Below, one piece after another: positions 1 to 11,296 of a DNA stretch of 64,000 nucleotides; positions within the stretch are counted from its first letter, which is position 1, and the number at the start of each line of letters is the position of its first letter. The notes under the pieces are model-generated. The model saw only the letters and a program-made list of their open reading frames with translations. It was not told the DNA's origin and ran no database searches. A program made the translations under genes and the position numbers. The DNA is from Scenedesmus sp. ARA3 (Eukaryota; Chlorophyta; Chlorophyceae; Sphaeropleales; Scenedesmaceae), in contig RWJK01001982.1 in NCBI GenBank assembly GCA_004335835.1, positions 108,653 to 172,652 of the forward strand, read 5' to 3'.

Positions 1-1029
1 TGCTCCACTCAACGAGGAGTGGGAACCCCAGTCAGGAGCCAACGAGAGGCTCATAGGGGGAATGCCTTGAGCAGACACCAAATGGCCCAGGCACACAACT
101 TCCGGCACACAGAAACGGCACTTCAGAGGATTCATTTTCATGTTGTACTCCCGACTGCGCTGAAAGACACATGCCAAGGAAGCCAACTGCTGCTCAAAAA
201 TTGCTGTAAACACAAAAGTATCATCTATGTAGGTTTTGGCACCAGTCACACTATCCAAAACCTCATCCATCAGCCGCTGAAACGTAGACGGCGCCGACAT
301 CATGCCCATGGCCATCCTTCAAAACTCAAAATTGCCAAAAGGAGTGGTAAAACCAGTCTCATGACAATCTTCCTCTTTCATCGGCACCTGCCAAAACCCA
401 GTCACATAATCCATTTGAGACCACAACATACATCCACCCATAGCTGCATGCACCTCCTCGATGCGGGGCAGGGGTAAGGGATCAGGCAAAGTGGCCTTGT
501 TGAGGGCCCACAGATCCACACACAGACGCAGGCCCCCATTGGGCTTTTTCACCAACACAACCGGACTCATCCAAGCAGACTTGCTGGGCCGAATCACACC
601 AAGCCGCACCAAACGCTTCAGCTCAACACGCAGCCACAGCGACTCGTGATGGCTCAGCTTGTAGGGCCGCTGCGTCACTGGCTCAGCAGAACCAGTGGGG
701 ATGCAGTGAAACACGCCTTTCTCATCCGGCACACAACCCAGAACTGTATCATCAACCGCAAAAACGTCACTATATTCAAACAACAAAGCCTGTAGCCGTT
801 CAAACAGCTGCTGCGTAAGATGCAAATATGCCTCGCGCTGCAGCTGCAACGCACACAGCAGCGCATCATGCTGCTGATCACCACCAACCTCAGATGCTGT
901 CGGTGAGCTGGGCGCGTCACCAGGCATGAAGCACAACTCCTCATCATCACAGGACATCAACTTAAATAAAGGCAAAGAGGTATCTGACTTCGAAACAAGC
1001 GGACTGCTGCTGCACACTGCACCACCCTA
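1..1029 (-). pseudogene. Ty3/gypsy-type retrotransposon pol fragment (reverse transcriptase), broken
   Basis: On the minus strand the frame reads a typical Ty3/gypsy polyprotein stretch. First comes a linker with VFAVDDTVLG, then the RT entry region (RPYKLSHHES, VIRPSKSAWMSPVVLVKK), the RT finger and palm motifs (ALNKATLPDPLPLPRIEEV, QMDYVTGFWQVPM), and TPFGNFEF. An in-frame TGA at 319-321 follows FGNFEF, after which the same frame resumes with SAPSTFQRLMDEV and the YIDD catalytic motif. A further in-frame TAG lies at 1027-1029. The fragment leaves the window at base 1, so the rest of RT, RNase H and integrase are not visible. The family assignment rests on motif order and is firm. The element is coding-defective here, unless the TGA is an error in the read sequence. 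Confidence 0.85.
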
Positions 1030-1389
1030 ACGGCCTGCTGCCAGCAGCGACTCCAGGGGCACGCGCTTGCCGTAGCAGCGGGACTCGAGGCTCATTGGGC
1101 AGAGAAAAAAGCAACCTTGACCGGTCCTTTGAAAGGAAAGACACTACCAAATCTCATCCTGAAAATCGTCGCACACAAGATCACACAATGCATTATGGAA
1201 CCATATGGTTCCTGATGACGTTCATCAATCAAGTGCACCAGGTGTGCAACTGCACTTCGCTTCTCATGGTTCATCAATCTGTGCATGCACTCATTACCGT
1301 GTTCTGATCCTTATGCACACAGTCATGCTCCTGCCGCCGTTGCTGCTGCTGCTGGCGCTGCTGCTGCTGCATCAGGCCCTGGCGCGCAG
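1030..1389. other. Junction between retroelement fragment and GH5 gene
   Basis: I see no GH5-like coding sequence here. Bases 1091-1165 resemble 13127-13215: both read GGCTCATTGGGC, then an A-rich stretch, then CACTACCA. This suggests a second retroelement remnant of the same kind near 13.1 kb. The last about 60 bases are CTG-rich and run into a CAG acceptor at 1387-1389. Confidence 0.4.
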
Positions 1390-3877
1390 TGTGATGGTGA
1401 GGACTGGTTCTCCATCTCCACCATCCCTCAGCTGGACTACACCTCTATCCACGTGTACGAGAGGCATATGGAGCTGCTTCCAAAGCCGTCAGGTGCGTGA
1501 TGCCTGTACTCGAGTAGTATTTTGTTTACACCACATATGCCAGGCCCCGAGGCGCGTGATGCTAGCTGCACACAGTGTGCTGAGGTCTAGCACCTGCTTT
1601 ACTGCCACTTTCCAGCCTTGTTCTGTCAGACACCTGTGTGAGTATATATAGAGAGAGGATAGTTACATGTGGGTCCGGGCACCATCTTAGATGGTATGAG
1701 CCACAACAGGTTGAACACAAGGTCAGAGACCAGAAAGGAGAGTGAGCACCGTAGAACATATATGGAGCTGCTTCCAAGGCCCTTAGGTGCGTGCTGCCAG
1801 CACTGTTGCTGCAGTACGCCGTGTGCTGCAATATAAAGGAGTGCTGAAGGCTGGCAGCTGGTTCACTGCCAGATGCAGGCCCACTGTTCTAGTCAAAAAA
1901 TCACCCGTGGTTCCACCCTAGTTTACGTGTAACACACAATGCAAGGCATGCATCAACGTGCACATCCCTGCTGTTGCTGCTGCTGCTGTTGCTGTTGCTG
2001 GCATCTGCAGGCTCTCAGGGCGACTGGCCCAACTGGATCCACTGCGGATGGTCCTGCTACGTCAACTGGTTCAAAAACTACGTGCAGGTATGCAGCGCAT
2101 CATACAAATACAGTGTTTGTGTGATTATGTGTTGCCCAAAGCCTTGTTCTTCCTGGCCAGCAGAGAGCACCAGGCATGTTTGCAGCTGCAGTGGCACCAT
2201 GATGCTGCACTCGGCTGTGGACGCCTTTGCCAACATTGGCTGCAGCGCACCTGCGCTTCCCACCCACCCTTAAGCAATTGGTATCGTGAAGCCGCACTGC
2301 TCTCACGCACCTGCCTGCCCACCTGGCTGCGTTGCATGTGCTCTGCCTGCAGCTGAACACCTGTCTGGCAGACAGCATGCTCAAGAGGCTGCTCATCACA
2401 CACAAATCGCGCCTGCCAAAACGTCTGCCTGCCTGCCTGCCTGCATTCTGTCTTCGCCTGCCTGCAGCTGCACACCTACCTCTCAGAGACCGTGCTGAAC
2501 AAGCCGATGATCATAGAGGAGTTGATACTAACAATTGCCTGCCTGCCAAATGCCTGTGTACTGTCCTAACTGCAGCTGCACACCTACCTGTCTGAGACCG
2601 TGCTGAACAAGCCGATGATCATAGAGGAGTTTGGGCTCACCTGGTTCAAGAAGACGCTGGACCAGCAGCGCGTGCTGTTCAAGGTGAGAGGGTTGAGATT
2701 TGCATAAGTTCTGGAGTGTGGTGTGGCACTTGAAGCCAGCTGCATATGCTGTGGGGGTTCGGGAAGGCGCTGGACCAGCAGCGTGTGCAGTTCAAGGTGA
2801 GGCACGATGTGATACGTAAAGCTTGCAGCTGCATACCGAGCAGCAACACCGCAAGCATGCAGTCACGTCTGAGTTGGTGCAAGCAGTGGGCGCAGCTGGG
2901 TTGGACCTGGAGGGACCTGGAGGGAAATGCCACTTCGGTAGTTCACTGTGTGCTGAGATGCCACTGTGGTGCAGCCGACAATCCACTGATGCTGTCGTGT
3001 ACTTCATGCAGCAACGCTGCTGCTGCACGATGTATTACTCTTGGGCACTGCTGTTCCTCAAGAGTGCTTGGATGCATTGCTCTTCGTAGCACTCCTGAGG
3101 CACAGCAGCGCCCCAGATTATACGCTATTTGCTATTGCATATGCATGTCGGCTCTTACGCTGCAGAAACAGCTGCTTATCACCGCGCGTCCAGTGACTGA
3201 AGGCAATGCTGCTGGCAATGATGCCAAAAATGCTGCGTGCTGCAGTAACTAATGCCAGATTGTGTGGAGCAGCGCGCATGTAAGATGGTGTGCAATGGAT
3301 GTTCATTTTTGCTCAACTTTGCGCCACCCTGCACAACACTGCAGGTCACATTCGACATGCTGGAGGAGTCAGCACAGTCCGGAGGCGCCCTGGCCGGAGC
3401 CATGTTCTGGAATGCAGCACACAACAACACCATTGATAGCGACGGCTACAACGTACGCATCGACAGGCCAGCATACATGCAAGCTGACTCAGCCATCAGA
3501 GGCCCTCCCAGGCCGCTGCCGGCTACTGTTGTTACATTGGAACAGGCGCGTGCAATGACAGTTGACAACCGCACCAGGCCGGTGCCGCCGGATGTTATTT
3601 TCTCGCCAGCTGGCGCACCGCCAGCGCTGCGTGCACAGATGAATGTAAAGCTGCCTGCTGTAAAACAGCCACGTCCCACAGCAAAGCCTGCAGCAGCAGC
3701 GGTGCCAGCAGCGGCAGTGCCAGCAGGAACAGTACCCGGAGCAGCAGTGCCAGCGGCAGCAGCAGTACCAGCAGCAGCAATGCCGGCAGCAGCAGCGCCT
3801 GCTGCCAAGCCAGCAGCTGCAGCGGCATCTGCTGCCTCTGCTGCTGCAGTCCCAGCTGCTGCTGTGCCGCCAGCACA

Positions 3878-3923
<46 letters not shown>

Positions 3924-4466
3924 CAGGCGAGCGCTGGTGCTGCTGCAGCTACTGCAGCCCCTACCATGCCTCCGCCTGTACCAGTTGTTGTCAGCACACA
4001 GCCTGTGACTGCAGCACCAGCAGCAGAAGTGCAGCAACCGATTGTGACAGGCAGACGTAGCCTGTTGTCCCGGGCTCGCAGCAGCCTCCGCCAGCTGCTC
4101 CACCCAGCAGACTTCACACCGGCCCTTGGTGTGAACTTCCTAGCACTGGACGATGTTCACGGTGCGAAGTCTGGCAGGAACTTACACCAGCTGGTGGATC
4201 AGCTGGATCCTTTTAGGAGGGCAGGATGGAGGGAGGCATGTGCTGTGGAAGCAGCAAAGACCTGGAGGCCGTACCGCCTGTTCAACCTCACGGACAACAT
4301 CACAACAGCGCCGCAGTACGTGAAAGTGCTGGAAAGTGGTGATGTTGTGGGCGTGATTAGCGATGCGACAGCAAAGCTGAACCGCCTGCGGCAGCAGTCT
4401 CCTGCAGCGCAGCAGCCGCCGCCGCCGCCGCAGCCGGAGGTTGTTAGCCAATCGGGGCGCAAGTAA
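1390..4466 (+). CDS. Glycoside hydrolase family 5 beta-mannanase-like protein, 3' part (5' exons not in place)
   Basis: Spliced model: join(<1390..1492, 2011..2087, 2576..2683, 3345..4466), with all phases agreeing. The protein carries the C-terminal half of a GH5 (beta/alpha)8 barrel. LDYTSIHVYERH is the strand-6 motif. KPMIIEEFGLTW is the strand-7 motif, in which the second Glu is the expected nucleophile. GGALAGAMFWNAA is the strand-8 motif. The first half of the barrel, with the acid/base Glu of the NEP motif, is absent from the window, and a retroelement fragment sits where it should be. After the barrel come an Ala/Pro-rich low-complexity linker and an unrecognised C-terminal region of about 130 residues rich in Arg and Leu. 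The likely role is secreted or wall-directed endo-1,4-beta-mannan hydrolysis. It is either a 5'-truncated pseudogene or a gene whose upstream exons lie beyond an intronic insertion. Confidence 0.8.
1650..1690 (-). repeat. Dispersed repeat copy A (possible LTR/primer-binding junction)
   Basis: Read on the minus strand, the core is GGTGCCCGGACCCACATGTA followed by ACTATCCTCTCTC. It is shared with 35792-35828 and 45605-45642. Copies A and B also share about 60 bases before the core (CTTTCTGGTCTC, CTGTTGTGGCTCATACC). The TGGTGCC start would fit a tRNA primer-binding site, but that is inference. Confidence 0.55.
1753..1793 (+). repeat. Intronic copy of GH5 exon end plus splice donor
   Basis: ATATGGAGCTGCTTCCAA and the following AGGTGCGTG repeat the true exon end and donor at 1461-1500 with few changes, about 296 bp downstream inside the intron. 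The copied GT is at 1787. Confidence 0.8.
2461..2523 (+). repeat. Intronic copy of GH5 exon 2576-2683, acceptor side
   Basis: About 60 bases, nearly identical to 2571-2633, include the CTGCAG acceptor and the codons for the HTYLSETVLNKPMIIEE segment, 110 bp upstream of the real exon. A more diverged third copy begins near 2347, so the copies are about 111-114 bp apart. The copy loses similarity just before the FG of the catalytic motif. Confidence 0.85.
2757..2803 (+). repeat. Intronic copy of GH5 exon 2576-2683, donor side
   Basis: GCTGGACCAGCAGCG, TTCAAG and the donor GTGAG of the exon end (2656-2690) recur about 112 bp further on. The copy keeps an intact GT donor at 2797. Confidence 0.85.
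3890..3923 (+). repeat. (CAG)n run encoding poly-Ala in the GH5 linker
   Basis: Eleven triplets read in the GCA frame inside the last GH5 exon. They sit in a larger Ala/Pro linker, the usual place for triplet slippage because the linker tolerates length change. Confidence 0.9.
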
Positions 4467-5922
4467 CAAGCCGTAGGCTTGTATGCTTGACAGCAAGTGG
4501 CATCCGACAGCTGTCACAAGTTGCAAGTTCTACAGCATCCGCGGCTTGTTGTGGCGTACGTAGCTTATGGAACAGGGCTCGTGAATCGGGTCAGCTGTCA
4601 CTGCAGTCAGTCAGTCGGTTGATTGATGATCAGTGGTATAGTTGTAGTGTTGTAGTTGTGATGTGCATATGCATGCCATGCATCATATTTAGAGCACAGA
4701 CAGCGAGGGAACTTCGGGGAGGTTGGTTTGATTGCTGTGCTTACAGCGACTGCTGTTGGCTGTACGTGCTGTTGGCTCGCCGTGTGGCAATCCAACATGC
4801 CAAGATGGCATGGCAGCACCAGCCAGCGCAGGTTGAATTAGCTAGCCTCAGGGGCACTGTACAGTACTTATTGGTTGCACCTGCACAATAGTTTGACTAG
4901 AAGGGGACTGCCTGGTTGCTGCTGCTGTTGCTGCGGCCTGGAGGCTGCGCTTTCAGTGTGCGATGCTTGCTTGTTTGGTTGCATGATGCTGTCTACGGAA
5001 GTGGCTGCACTTGCAGGGTAGAATGATATTATTTCACACTGATGGTGGCTGCCTGCTGACTGTATGGTTTTTAGCCTGGAGCTAGCTGGCATCACTGCAA
5101 CAAGATGACAGATCGGCTGCAGCAGCAGCATTGTCGATGGAAGGCATGAGCTGCTGCTGCACGCCACTTTCTGGGAAGAATGATTGCAGGTCCATACCGC
5201 CTGCGTGTGCAGCGGTATGACACCCTCCATGCATGCTGCGGCTTGTGCTGCAGCTCCATATAGGCATGGTTGTCACACTTTGCTCAGGCATCCTCTGCAT
5301 TGCATGCATCTGGCAAAGGCGTCTTTCATTGGCTGTAGCGCAACACCGACTCTGCTTTTCGAGAATTTGTAACGAAATGATACCGTGTTACCATGTTGAC
5401 AGCATGCTGCACAGCCCAGCCTTGGCCGGTTGTGCTCCTGCTCTGCAGTGGAGTTGAACTGGTGAACCCCATGCGTGCTGATATCCTGGTTGCTATGGCA
5501 GCAGCTGCCCTGCCAGCTAGGCGATAGCCTAAAGGCAACAGTGGTGGCAATCACTACAGTGAGGTATATATACCATACATCACGCCACTCTGTGCCAATT
5601 AAGCAGCCACATCGGTTGCTGCAGTAGCACCATAAAACAGCGCATTTTTTTTTATGGTGCACCAGCAGGCACATTCAACATCACACACGATGCCAAGTCG
5701 CCAGACGCAGCAACAGGATCGACCTGTGCCAGCAGCTAGCTCTAGGCTACTGCTGCTTATCCCTTTGCAGCCGTGCGGCAGATAGTGATTCCCAGCCTGT
5801 GCGCACAACATCCAGCCTGCATCCCGCATCAATAGTGTTCGACAACAAACCGCCCTCACTGGAAGCTGCCAACTGTCAGCATGTCGAAGGCTATCTGATC
5901 AGAGCCACAACTTGGAACCATG
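4467..5922. other. Intergenic / 3' regions of GH5 and SGNH-1 genes
   Basis: The two genes converge here. I see no supported coding sequence; ORFs in this stretch are short and lack family motifs. Confidence 0.6.
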
Positions 5923-6672
5923 TCAGTTCATGCTGTCGAAGCGCTGCACCATCACCAGGTACTCCTTGTCAAACAGCATGCGGTCAAAGCGGCCCATCGG
6001 CAGGGCGCTGTTGAAAGGGGCCAGGGCCAGGCCGTTGATCCTGAACTTGTGGCCGCCACTGCTGGTCTCGCTCAGAATGGTGGCACGCACACGGCAGTGG
6101 GGGTGCGCGCTGACCTGCAACACAGCAGATACAGCAGGTGAGGGCAGATGCATGGGTTGGAGGCGAGATGAGGTTCCTCTGGTGACAGCTGTACTGGAAG
6201 TGCAGGCATGGTGTCTGAAATGTTTTGACCACAACAACCGGATGCAAGTGATCACTTGTCATGGCAGGCATCTCAACAGCAGCAGCAGCAGGGCACTCAC
6301 CGTGGTGCGGATGGTGTCCAGCTCAGAGGCCCTGTCAGTGTTGACGGCATCCACCTTCAGCGGCTCGCACTCACAGCCGCTGACACATGTGATCAGCGCC
6401 GTACCCATGCCGTACTTGCTTCCTTGCTCGTCATTAGGGTTGTTGCCGTGACTTCGCAGGAACAGCATGACCAGCGAGATGGCGTGCCCGTTCCGAGCTT
6501 GCTCCTCGCTCAAGATCTTGCTGCTGTCGAATTCAAATTCGATGTACGACCCGGGAGTTTTGGAGGTCCAACCGTACTTGCGGCAGCCCGGGTGCGAGCA
6601 AGTGCGACGGCCCTCGTCCACCCACTTCCAGCCCATATTCATCACCTTGTGCTTGCTGAGGTCCTCACCTGC

Positions 6673-6703
<31 letters not shown>

Positions 6704-7074
6704 CAGCACATGAGTAGTTACACTGCTGCATGATGGTGCCTTGTTCGTGAGCCTGCATGCACAGCCTGCATGTGACACCTCGACTGTGTGTGTCACTGCT
6801 GTGATGATGATGAAGCACTGGTGCTGCGCATAAGGACACATGCGTTTGTAGTGTTTCATCCATTCCATGTGCCGGTGTGCAAGGTGTAAGGTGCTTAGTA
6901 TCATCTCACCTGCTGCACAGTAAGTCTCATCATCCACTTGCTGCGCTGCCCTAGGGCTGACAAACGGTGGCAGCGGAGGAGGTGCATCAGCCTGCTGCCA
7001 TTTGGCAGGGTCAGGCGAGTGCGGGTTGTACATCATGAGGTAGCTGCTGTCTTCACTGTAGGCACCGTCACTGC

Positions 7075-7116
<42 letters not shown>

Positions 7117-9557
7117 CGTAACTGTACAGCAGCTGCCGTTGACTTCTCCCACTGCTGCTGCCTGCCGAGCTGCGCGAGCCAGCAGCAGCACGTGATCCCA
7201 CAATGTGCCTCGTGTGTGTCTGCCTGGCCAGTACAGGTGCGCCGCTATGGCTGCTGCTGTGCATAAGCTCCAGTGTCACCAAGTGCCGGATTGCCCAAGC
7301 AACAAAGCCTGCCCCATACAGATGAGCTCCTGGCAGCTGCGGGTGCACGTGGTCATGCATCATCTCGGCACGTGTCATGCCCAGCTTGGCTTTCGCCACG
7401 TCATCATAAAATAACACGTCATATAACGCATCACGAACTGACACCCTGCAGGGTGCAGAGGCAGAGGTCACACAGGTTGGTCAGCGGTTTGCCATATCAC
7501 ACACCTGTGGGGCGCTGAAAACAGCGTTTTCACGAGTGGTGCTGATGTTGTGGCAGTTGCGTACGCAAGTGTGGGCTGCAGTAGCGCCTAATCATGCTAA
7601 GGGATTGCGGGATACCAATTGCAAGGTGCTGGGGCACACTGCACTGATGCATGCAGCAGTTGCTGCTGCTGTTTACTGGGGTCGGGTGGCACCAGCTCGA
7701 GGCATGACAGCGTGCTGCTGCTGCTCCTGCTGCTGCTGCTGCTGCTGGAGGCATGGGTTACCGTTTTCCGCAGTATGCTCACATTGGCACGCCGTATCGC
7801 TTGGCCAGGATGGCGTGCTGGTCCTCCCCTGCAGGTGCAGCACAGGCGAGTGCGTGATCATTGTGGGATGCCGCTGCACGCATGATTACTAAGAAGACAT
7901 ATGGTCGTGCTGCGTGTATTATAAATGTATCCGCCCGCCATTTCTGCTGTCGCCACTGCTGCTGTTGCTTCTGTCATGGGTGTCTGCAGCATTACCTATC
8001 TGTGTCTGCCATGCAGGTGGCGTCTTCTGCACCAGTCCATACTGTGCTACCATCGCAGGTGCAGCTGATTTCTGGCAACACAACACACATTTGACTCGGC
8101 ATGCCACCTTGCAGCTGCCTGCCTGCAGCTGGTAAGCTAGGAAATAGCACCTGCACCTGCAACATGCACACACCTGTGTTCCAGAAGGGGTTTGGCACGC
8201 TCGTGTAGGGCGGCTTATCCCCCACCTCGTCTATCTTCCACGCAAACGCTGCAAACGACAGCAGCGCTGCATGGGGTGCTCTCAGGATGATTTTGCGCAG
8301 CAGATTCTCGTATGCAGCCACCTGGTGCAGCGCCGGAAGTCAGGGCAGAAGGCAGAAGGTAAGCCAAGTATGATGAGGATGAAGTCTTTGCAGGCACCAA
8401 AGGGGTGCCTCATGGTGTCTATGCTGCTGCTGCTGCTGCCATGGACCCTGCTGCAGCAGCGGCCATGTTGAAACTCATCAGGGCTGCTGTTCCTACAGCG
8501 TTGCAGCCACAGCTGCAGCTGCTGCAAAAGATCGTTTATCAGCATCACCCAGCTAATTGATGGCCAGACCGTTCACGCATCCGCTGCCTGCCACAGCCGA
8601 CTGTAGGCTGCTGTGTTTCTCCTCAGATAGTGCTCCTGCCGCTTTGTTTGTCACCGCTGGGCCTAATGCTTCCAGCTGCTGCTGCTCACCTCTGGTTGTG
8701 ATATGCGCAGGCACTGCAGAGCTCCACACTGCAAACCATCAGACATTGCACACATCAGTGACTCTGCATCGTAGTTTACACTGGTTGCACTCTCAATTGC
8801 GGATGGCTACAATGCAGTTGCAGCTGCTGTTACGTCAAGCAGCAGTGTTTTCGCAGTCTGCCATCTCTGCAATGAGGGTGGCTGTGTTCCACTGCCAAAT
8901 CACTTCTACCACCACTGCTCACTGCAGTGCATGCTCCCACTGCTGCTGCTGCTGCCACCGCAGTTGCTGCCGCAGCTAATGGCTCCCGCACTGCATGTGC
9001 CGCACAAAAGCAATGCACTGGCTGCTCACCCCGTTCAAGCTGTACTCTACTAGCACCAGGTCAGTCTCAGGCGGCAAGTCCTGATAGTAACACAGCGACG
9101 CCACATTAGCTGACGTGGCGCCATGCCCCAGGTGCACAAAGCTAAAGTGCACATCAGGAAATGCTGCTTGCATCCAATGCCATGCTTCCTCCACCCAGCT
9201 GGAGTTGTCACAGCTGGGATAATGCCCGACAGTCACGCTGCCTCCAAACACTGCAACTGTCACATTGCTGCCTGGCGTAGCGAGTTTGAGCGCCAGCTGC
9301 CTCCAGTTCCGGCCCTGAAGCTCGTGTTTGAATCCCGAGCGGAACATCCTGTGCGCATCCTGCGATTGAAGTGCCAGGGGCGTACGCCAGAGCTGCTGCA
9401 AGACAGCATGGCGCCTGCCCTCATCTACTGCTGCCAGCTGCTGCTGCTGCTGCTGCAAACTCCTGCTGCTGACCAAATGAGCTCCAGCGGCGAATGCTGC
9501 ATATAGCAGTATGATGAGTTGTGCGGCTGCTGCGAAGCTGTGGACGCTGCTGCGCAT
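5923..9557 (-). CDS. Secreted SGNH-hydrolase-like protein, paralogue 1
   Basis: Model: complement(join(5923..6114, 6301..6668, 6910..7445, 7783..7828, 8174..8321, 8690..8728, 9030..9557)), 618 residues, all phases consistent. A hydrophobic N-terminus (about residues 9-27) looks like a signal peptide. Residues 101-112 (VAVFGGSVTVGH) form the SGNH block with Ser107 as the presumed nucleophile. HGATSAN (145-151) and VLVEYSLNG follow. DHVHP (285-289) supplies the usual Asp-x-x-His pair. The middle has a poly-Ser spacer encoded by a CTG tract. The C-terminal about 170 residues are Cys-containing (CSHPGCRKYG, CVSGCECEPL), end in GGHKFRINGLALAPF, and may be a beta-sandwich accessory domain. Family knowledge suggests an esterase/acyl hydrolase acting on wall or secreted polysaccharide; the substrate is unknown. 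It has a paralogue at 36083-39118 in the same orientation. A 39-bp exon (8690-8728) encodes CGALQCLRISQPE. Confidence 0.82.
6675..6702 (-). repeat. (CTG)n run directly before a 3' splice site, SGNH-1
   Basis: On the transcribed strand, CTG triplets run into CCGCAG, the acceptor of the exon that starts at 6668. The repeat occupies the position of the polypyrimidine tract. Confidence 0.85.
7078..7115 (-). repeat. Triplet run encoding poly-Ser in SGNH-1
   Basis: CAG triplets on the coding strand are read in the AGC frame and give about 13 Ser. The paralogue has a shorter Ser run followed by Gly at the equivalent place (near 37045-37080). Confidence 0.9.
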
Positions 9558-9792
9558 CGTTCACATGCAGTAGGCGGGCGCGGGAAGTGACACGCGCAGA
9601 GCTGCACGCATTCAGGCGCTTATCAAAACGTCGGCACGGAGTAATCAGCTTCGTTTCTTGAGTAGGACCTGAATGCACAGTATGTGCAGGTCGATTCGGT
9701 GCAGCATGCTGTTGCACTTGTCAATCACAGCAGCTCGCAGGTGCCTTGATATACAACTCGGTGCATAACAAAAGCTTCACACAGTGCCGTGT
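9558..9792. promoter_or_regulatory. Short divergent promoter region between SGNH-1 and TAG
   Basis: Only 235 bp separate the SGNH-1 start (9557, -) from the first plausible ATG of the glycosylase gene (9793, +). Both promoters and 5' leaders must lie here, unless the glycosylase starts at a downstream ATG (9832, 9841 or 9949). I recognise no core element. Confidence 0.5.
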
Positions 9793-11244
9793 ATGACACG
9801 TGTGTGCTTGTTAGAACAGCTCAACGTTCGCATGTACAGGATGCCGTGTTTTGGCACTGGAAAGAGTGGCAAAAGCGCGCTGCACTTTCAGAATGCCAAA
9901 CCATTCTTCACCAGTTGCTTCGGTAAGCTGCTGTACACAACGCGGACCATGAAGCGCTGTTCGTCCGAGACCAAAGGCCAGGGCACTCCGAGCGTGCCAG
10001 AGGGGGCCAGTAGGAAGCGATCTCGCCCTGCACGCAGCACCAAACCAAACAAGCGCACAGTGGACGACGCTGTAGCGGCCACAGGGTCGAAGGAAGCAAC
10101 AGCAGCAGCTACAGCAACACCAGCAGCAAAAGCAGCAGCTACAGCAGCAGCTGCTGCTCAGCCCGCTGCACACACAGCAGATGATCTACCCAGGTTTGCA
10201 TCGGATAACACGGCTGGTTGAACAGCAGCACCAACAGAACGCGCTCCTCAGCAGAAAGTGGCCTCTGTGCAGGTGCAAATGGGTGGGCATGTACCGCGGC
10301 GCTGCGTCAGCAGAGTACACAAGGTGAGCAGCGCCGCGCAGCACGCCCAGCGATTGCAAAGAGTCCACAAAAGCATCTTTTGCAGAATTTCGCATAGCAC
10401 AGCAATGTCATACAACTGCAGTGCATGCCATGCCCAAACAAGGAGAGTGCAGCTGCATACAGCACCAGCATATCGTATCAGCATAATGATATGTGTGTTA
10501 CATGACGGGAACACAGCCCGTTTTCGAGCCAATATAGGCTCAGTGGGCAACCATCAAAGCCAACTTTGCGCTGCAAGTCTATGGCTGCGCCATGCAGGTA
10601 CCATGACGAGGAGTGGGGCCGCCCCCTGCATGATGACCACAAGCTGTTCGAGCTGCTGGTGCTGGAAGGGGCACAGGTGCGGCCACTGCAGCTGCACAGC
10701 CGATTATGTCGTGCGTCCCATCAGCACCCTGCTGCGCAACAACTGCTGCAGCCATTCTTACTTTTGGCCTGCATGCTGATCCAGCTGCTGCTGCTGGAGG
10801 CTCCTAGCCAAGCGTGCCACATCTGCCTCACACCACATGCCTTGCTCCTGCTTTCTTGCTTGCGCTTATCATGCTGCCCTGCAGGCTGGGCTGAGCTGGG
10901 CCACCATCTTGGCCAAGCGCAAGGCATATCAGGACGCCTTTGCCGGCTTTGACCCAGCCAAGGTGATGGCACTACAGAGATACATAAGGTGGCATGTACA
11001 GGATCCTCATTGGGGTTCCCACTCCTTCAAAGAGAAACAATGTTTGAGTGCGGTGTGTAACATAACTTAACGTAGCAAACGCCGTGCACGGCTGCTCGCT
11101 GGCATGCAAGTTACCATGCACATCAGCAGTGCTGCTGCTGCACAACCTGATGGCAGCAGCAGCAGAAGGTCTGCAGTCCAGTGGCATACCAGGAGCATGC
11201 CGTGTTTGCTGGTTTGACAGCTACTGCGGCTGCTGCTTCTGTTC

Positions 11245-11296
<52 letters not shown>

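Noticed and set aside
10963..11070. TAG exon 4 continuing into VMALQRYIRW
   Set aside because: It looks like the family's KVAAMQ, but the exon at 11299 supplies VAAFDEAAVEAL in the right place, so this is intron readthrough.
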